Positions 58,189 to 64,000 of a stretch of DNA of 64,000 nt are shown piece after piece. The notes below the pieces were generated by a model that ran no database searches, was not told the origin of the DNA, and was given only the letters and a program-made list of their open reading frames with translations. Source of the stretch: Dermatemys mawii (Eukaryota > Chordata > Testudines > Dermatemydidae); NCBI GenBank assembly GCA_007922305.1, contig ML677358.1:12975343-13039342 (forward strand). The letters are read 5' to 3'. The translations under genes and the position numbers were made by a program. Within the stretch, counting starts at the first letter, position 1, and each line of letters opens with the position of its first letter.

Positions 58189-59810
58189 TGAGAGGCTGGG
58201 AAAGTGGTAGGTGCCTGTTGAGACTGAAGTTTCATTTTCACCCCCATAAAATCCTTGCATCGGGTGGCCTGCCAAACATTGCTAGAAGCTGTGTGTTCAT
58301 GATGCGAGTATCATTAGAAACACCCAAACAGAAAGCCCCCACCCAAACCTTTAACCTGCTGGATGGTTGCTACCTACTTCGCAGCCTGTGTGAGGGAAAA
58401 GGGTCATGTCTGTTGGCTGATTCATGTTGTTTGTTTTCTGTTAAACCTACTTCTTGGATCTGTCTGGTCTCTTTTTATTGGATGATTGAGGGAAAATGAA
58501 GTTGTCAAGTGAAAGAGGCTGCCGTGGCAAATGTTAGTTGCAGATTCGTTCTGTGAATCTTGGAAAGGTTGCTCAGTAGGAGTCTGATCCCTGAAGTCCA
58601 CTGTAATAAATAGATTTTTTTTTCCCCCATGGACTTGGATCAAGCCGTAGAACATCAGATTAGATTCTGGCTTTTCACTTTGACAAGCAAAAATCTTCTA
58701 TTGTCAAGTACAAGTTCAGAGGACCAGGTCAAATATCATATCACCCCCTTGTGGGAGATTCTAACAGTTGCTCAGCCCTTCTGTTACTTTTTGTCCGATT
58801 CCCAGCGCCGAAGGCTTCTCCTTTACTTCCAAACAAACTTGGCAAAATATGTATCTTCACTCATACAGTGGGCATATGGTGTGAGAGACAGGTAGTAAAG
58901 TAAGAAGAATCAGGCATGTTTCACCTGCTGGCAAATACAATACTCAGCACTATCTTGAAAAAGGAACTTCCCTTTTCCGTTGCTCAGAATTTGGCATCAA
59001 GTTTTGTGGGCTTAGTGTTCTGGCTGAGGTGAACGGTAAAGAGTGCCAGTCTTCATCTCATTCCTCTTTGAGCCTTATGAAATTTCAGACATCCTTAACA
59101 TAGTAGACACAACAGAAAATCTGAAATTAATGCATTGCCATAGTTTGTAAATCATACCATTGAAACCTAGTTACAATTATACTAAATACTGTAATTTAGC
59201 TGATCATTTAAATCTTCATCCTGTGACTTATGTTGCCTAACTTTCAAACTGTCTAAATTTCAGGCAGAACATGCCTTCAAATTTCTGCAGTCAAAAGGCT
59301 CCTTTATTGAAATACATGATGCACCTTCCTAGCAGCAATTACACAGAAGATACGCTGATTTTGCACTGTTGTAGCAGTAGTTATTCTGTATTAGGCACAT
59401 TATTTTCATCTGCCTTCTAAATAGAAGTGGTTTTCAAGTGTGGGGGCAACTTATGATGGACCTTGAAGGACTCAGCTGGGGGAGAGCTCCTTAAATTGAG
59501 TCCTGCTCTAAACATTTACTTCCCACTGCATTAAGAAATCAGTTTTCCCTTTGTGAACATCCATGTGCAAAACTAGAGGTTCTCAGAAGTGGCCAGGAAT
59601 TATTTCAACTTCATTAGTTCCTGTATCTGTTCACTTCCATGGGGCTAGCTGCATGAATCTGAAAGGATGATAACCCACTGTTATCTGTGTTGGCAAGTAT
59701 TTTGCCTTATCTACCATTGAAATTTTCATTTTAGGCTCTTCACATCTAAACCAAAAGTACGTTGGGAGACAGAAGAGCCCTTGCTAGCCTTTATTTTAAT
59801 ATGAACCTAT
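58189..59810. other. Intergenic, no gene seen
   Basis: No exon, RNA gene or bounded repeat is recognised. Confidence 0.4.
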
Positions 59811-60080
59811 AATGGAGCACGTGACCCTTTAAGGGACAGCCATGAGCTGCAATCAGAATCGCCTGCATATAATCAAGAAGGCTCCCTGCTCCACCCGACA
59901 GACTACCCTACCTAAGAGAAGATGAGGAAGCTGACTGGGGAGACTAGAAGCTGCACAACTGGCAAGGGAGGGTAATCCCTGGCCTAGCGACCTGGAGATT
60001 AATCGGACCAGACCCAGACACTTTTTCTTTTGAACTTCTAGTTTACCCAGGACTTAAGACCTGGGCTCAGAGGTAAGGGC
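59811..60080 (+). repeat. Possible LTR fragment
   Basis: 'gcacgtgaccctttaaggg', 'gcctgcatataatcaagaa' and a downstream 'gacctgggctcagaggtaag' (a possible splice donor) give an LTR-like layout of TATA-like box followed by a leader. Termini and a duplicate copy were not found. It may belong with the Gypsy-like remnant at 62225-63180. Confidence 0.3.
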
Positions 60081-62224
60081 TTTAAACTGTTGTTCAAGTG
60101 TTTCTTTATGGGACATCGTTAAAAGGGAAATTGACTTCTGTTAATTAAGGTGTTTGGTTCTCCTTGCCCTGATCAAAGCAAAGGACCATATGGGGCACGG
60201 TAAGGCAAGGCAGACTTGCAGGGTGCATCTTTTTACAGAGCCCCCCTCCATCTAAGTCTTTCTCCCTGCTGGGTCCCACCATGTTTTCCCGCTGTAGCTG
60301 ACTGATGTACAATTTCGGCCTTCGGGGTCACTTTGCCCAACACTGAGAGGAAGGCATCATTTCTGGGGTGAAATTTGGCAGCTAAATAACTGCACACAAA
60401 CATCATATGCAGTGGTATAGAATGGGAATTTAGGAACACTGTATGTGCACAATAGGGTCGGTGGGAGGGTTGTGTGAGCAGACAAGGTGCTGTGATTGGA
60501 CAAGGCGCTGTGATTAACACCTCCAATTCTTACGAAAAAGGGCCACTGGAGCATTAATGGCAAGTGAGCAGAACTTCTGTCTTCTGGAAAACAGCACCTT
60601 GTGCAACACAGAGCCTGCTGGTACCAGAGTGGAGCAGCTCCTTTAAAAAAACAATTAATTGATCATCAACCATTTCCTGGTTTCCTTCCTTGTTCCCTGC
60701 AGTTCTCCCACCCATGCAGTGCTAAGGCTATGGACCAAGAGATCTACTTGGTAAACAAGACCTGCTGCACAAGTCAACAGAGTTGCAGGTCATTTTGATG
60801 CTTCTTTCAAAGTTTCCTCTTTCCTCCTAGAAAGAGGACTAAGGTCTCCTTAATCTTGTGCTGTCACGCAGATTGCTGGTAGCCTATTCCTTTATGAATG
60901 GAATTTCCATTGAAATCTTAAATATGAATTATAGTTACAGTGGAGGAAGCTGGAGATTATTCTGGATATGAATGTGGTTTTTTTTTATGCAATCTCTTAA
61001 GTACAATTCTTCTAAGCATCAACCTTTAGTGGTTAACACTTCTGAAGGTTAAGCTTCCTCCACTACTGCTAGTTCACGGGTTTTCCAGTAGATCATGTCA
61101 ACTATATTTAGTGAAAAATGTACATGCAGTGCTTCAAGACAGACAAGGCAAATGCCCCTCTCTCAGTTTCCATTTCCCCTTCCGGTTCATCAATCCTCAA
61201 ATCATAAATGTATGTTTCATTCCCTCTGCAAGATTAACACCCCCTAAAACAACTGGAAGAAAGCTTGCCTCACTAGTCCATGATAGTCGAAATGGCCAGG
61301 CTCCTACAACTGTTAGGCATGTGTTTAGTTCTAAGCATTTCCATTTTTGGTTTGGGAGATGTGCAGAAATCTGAAAGAACAGATACTAATGTGTGCTGTG
61401 TTTTCCTCGTCAGCACGTGGAATGCTTAATCTTGAGAGATATAGGGAGAACATAAGGCTAAAGGGTGAGACTCTGGCTCCACTGAAGTCAATTGAAAATC
61501 TCCCATTGAATTCAAATAGTGTCCAGATTTCACCCAATTGTTTTTTTTGGGCGGGGGTGGGGAAGAAGAAGAGAAATCTGAGGAGTGTAAAAACCAGGAG
61601 ACCAGATTGTTCTCCCCATAAGGGTGCATGGAAGAGGCTGTGAACGGTGGATGTTTCCTTACTCATGATAAGGGTGTGGACTGCCATACTTCCATGGTAC
61701 TAATCGTGCCCCTGTATTCTGAAGATGCCTCTGCGATGGAGCACATGCAGCCCAAATTGAGACACCTGGAACAGTAGCCAGGCAACCAGAGACGATCTTA
61801 AGAATAAGACTTCTGCTCAGGGGGAAGGGGGATGCAGAGAGGAAGGGAGTCGATCTTCTCACTGCAAGCAAAACAGCTAGCTAGGGCCAGGGAAGAACTG
61901 GTGCCTGGCAGATCTCCCAGAAGAAATGGAAGAATTTATATTTATGCTGTTTCATTTGTCCAGGACTTTGTGCACCCTGGAAGGGACAGAACTGGAAGCA
62001 ACCTAGCTGGGGGGCTAAGATTCTGCAACCCCGAAGGGTTGGAGGCTGGCCAGAGTAGCAGAAAACCAGCAGAGAAACTGAGGCCAGCTGCCTGTTTCAC
62101 CACCCAGTGCTACAAGGGCGTGCTAGAACATCTAGTGGCACAGGCAGGCAGGGGATCGGCTCCTGGCAAGAAGGGGAAATTGAGACCTGTGAGCATTGTG
62201 ACACCCTACCCATTTTGGTTAATC
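60081..62224. other. Intergenic, mostly unrecognised
   Basis: A short duplication 'acaaggtgctgtgatt/acaaggcgctgtgatt' occurs at 60483-60515. The part after about 61960 is purine-rich with 'ggaagggacagaactgg' and may be the leader or LTR of the Gypsy-like remnant that follows. No host gene is recognised. Confidence 0.35.
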
Positions 62225-63180
62225 AGGGAAGATGGAGCAACAGACCCAAACGTTGCTCCTGCAGTTGAGGAGGGAGACTGCAGAAATAGAAAGAGGCACA
62301 ATGGTGCTTGTAGGAGGCCTGCTTCCATCACCAGGAGTGGTTGCCCCAGCAGCTGGGTTAATGGCTCCTTGGATTTTGGCTGGTGTTGGAGAGGATTGCT
62401 TAGGGCAGCTGGTCCCTAGCCTGGTGGTCCCTGCAACTGTTGCCGGGCTGAATCCTTCCTGCAGGGAGTGGAGCACAAACAATGCCCAGAGACTAATTTT
62501 GTAAAGAAAACCTAGGATCACTTGGTCCGTGAGCAGGTCTTGCAGATGATTCCAGTCAGCATCAGTAGGTGAGGCAACCAAGAGGGTACAAGCCTTTTTG
62601 GAGGCTGGAGGAGGCGAGTACCCTGTGAGACATGGCAGGGTACGAGGGGAGGACTAGAAGAAGGGATCCCCCAAGTTCAGGAGTTGCAGAGAAGCTCTTC
62701 TGGAGAGAGTACTGAGTAATCCAAAATGGGGATGCACACTAGCTGCCAGGGCCTTGGTCAGTCCTATAATCTAACAGAATCACTTTTGGGGACAGCCTGG
62801 ACATGTCTAGTATGAATGCCCACTAAACAAGTGCAATTAGCTGGGCTACTGTTCTAGCCAGGTTTGTAGCCTGGGGGTCCTCTCTGAATGGCACCAGGAC
62901 TCCGCTATATGGGGTACCAGTGAGGCTAGAAGGAATGTCAGTGGAAGGCCTTGTGGACTCAGGTTGTGGGCACATCCTGACTAGGAAAATAGGATTTTGG
63001 CAAAGAAGATGGACTGGCACCTCCCTGTACACATCTCATGTATGCATGGGGAAATGCTGCGGGTTTACCCCCAAAAGAGGGTTAGCTGGGGATACAAGGA
63101 TGGAGAGTTCTCCTATGTGGTAGGGTAGTCAGATATTCTGTGACTGGTGACCTTGGTAAGAGACTAACACGGTATCCCAG
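62225..63180 (+). pseudogene. Decayed Ty3/Gypsy-like gag - zinc knuckle - protease remnant
   Basis: Three landmarks occur in retroelement order on the plus strand but in broken frames: a capsid/SCAN-like segment containing LVREQVL near 62520-62545, the second half of a zinc knuckle (GQPGHV ... ECP) near 62790-62820, and an aspartic-protease active site LVDSG at 62950-62964 with a following segment to about 63120. In-frame stops and frameshifts separate them, so nothing functional can be made. No reverse transcriptase is seen before the window ends. This is an old retrotransposon copy, not a host gene. Confidence 0.6.
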
Positions 63181-64000
63181 TCCTGAGGGGGAGGAAATCT
63201 GCAACAACCTGAACCTGAAGCAACTGAGGATGGGGAAAGCCAGTGGTTGTTCAGAAAAGGAATGGAGAGAACTGGACATTTGAGTTGAGACAGCTGAGAG
63301 GAGATGTGGGGAAGTCTTTATCTCCTTTTTAGAGCTTACAGGGATAGCTTGAAAAGCTGTTAACAAGAGCTGGAGAATAGAAGCCCTTCTGGGTAGAATT
63401 CTTTCAAACTGAGAATAAAACCAGAGCAAGAATTGACACAGTCTAGGAGGGAGGCAGGCACGGGGAACAGCAGTGCTCAATGCACGAGCATATAGAGAAA
63501 GGTGCCAGGGAGCAGAAACTCATATTAATAAATTAACAGTGTACAGTTGGGACCCAGGCAGGCTCTCACGTAGAAAGAAAGAGCTGTCTGGATGACTGCA
63601 GCCCCTCCTCAGTGCCTCAAGGCCTTGGTGTCAGGCCAGGAGCAAAAGCAGCGTTCCCTGGAGGCAGGGCTGTCAGAGGAACCCCAGTGATGCAAAGAGA
63701 CCAAGTTCTCAGATCTGTTTACAGTCTTTATGAGTTAGTTAAGAATCTCTGTCCTTTTCTTAAGAGTCAGACAGTATCTGAGTCCTCCTTTCTGGTAAAC
63801 ACTAGAATATAATAAGATATTTCAAAAGGGATGCAACTTTGATTATGCTTTGAAGTGTTGAAAGAGGGGCCCAAAGAGACTTGCATCATTTCTGTACTTT
63901 CACAAGAACTGCTAGTGGGAGGTATTTCTATATATTTTTTTTTTAATCCTTCATCCCAGTCATTTTTTGTTATGGAGTTCAGTGCACAAACACTGTCCAC
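63181..64000. other. Window end, no gene recognised
   Basis: Purine-rich sequence to about 63700, possibly more retroelement debris, then AT-rich DNA. No exon is seen on either strand. Confidence 0.35.

Noticed and set aside
57751..58499. Overlapping frames of 174-189 codons on both strands
   Set aside because: They cover a MITE with terminal inverted repeats and have no recognisable domain.
61832..62419. A 195-codon plus-strand frame
   Set aside because: No recognisable domain; it overlaps the probable leader of the Gypsy-like remnant.
1..64000. CRISPR arrays, operons, phage genes, tRNA or rRNA genes
   Set aside because: None seen; the window is vertebrate nuclear DNA, and the only tRNA-like sequence is the decayed SINE head near 5840.

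Overview
This is a 64 kb piece of a vertebrate nuclear genome. Exons are short, GT-AG introns are long, there is one CpG-island promoter, and the non-coding DNA is full of old interspersed repeats. The repeat set (hAT-type MITEs with CAG...CTG ends and 8-bp target duplications, Harbinger-like MITEs sharing GTCTACAC ends, an L2/CR1-like LINE, MIR-like SINE sequence, Ty3/Gypsy remnants) looks sauropsid, most likely turtle. The organism call is inference from repeats I recognise, not from a search.

Layout. 1-1580: upstream flank, C/T-rich towards its end. 1590-2060: CpG island with the 5' non-coding exon of CNOT6. 2003-22947: a 21 kb first intron filled with transposon copies. 22948-44520: the eleven coding exons and proximal 3' UTR of CNOT6, the Ccr4-type deadenylase of the CCR4-NOT complex. 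The spliced CDS is 1674 nt, giving 557 residues with no frameshift, and every active-site residue I could place is present. 44520-55190: intergenic DNA or distal 3' UTR with MITEs, an LTR-like sequence and a 400-bp assembly gap. 55195-57000: a compact four-exon gene on the minus strand for a 99-residue secreted CXC chemokine without an ELR motif. 57060-64000: more MITEs and LTR debris, including a decayed gag-zinc knuckle-protease stretch of a Gypsy-like element.

The two genes are convergent (tail to tail) and functionally unrelated: CNOT6 shortens mRNA poly(A) tails, and the other gene is an immune chemoattractant. The pairing is the main point of interest. In human, the CNOT6 paralogue CNOT6L lies beside CXCL13 on chromosome 4, so CNOT6 next to a CXCL13/CXCL9-11-like chemokine here may be the other half of an ancient duplicated block. 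Other notable points are an in-frame alternative donor in CNOT6 exon 5 that would recreate the CNOT6L linker, a sharp GC-skew switch at the CNOT6 promoter, upstream ORFs in its leader, and a LINE carrying a MITE that itself carries a second MITE, with target duplications intact at both nested insertions. I see no CRISPR array, operon or structural RNA gene.
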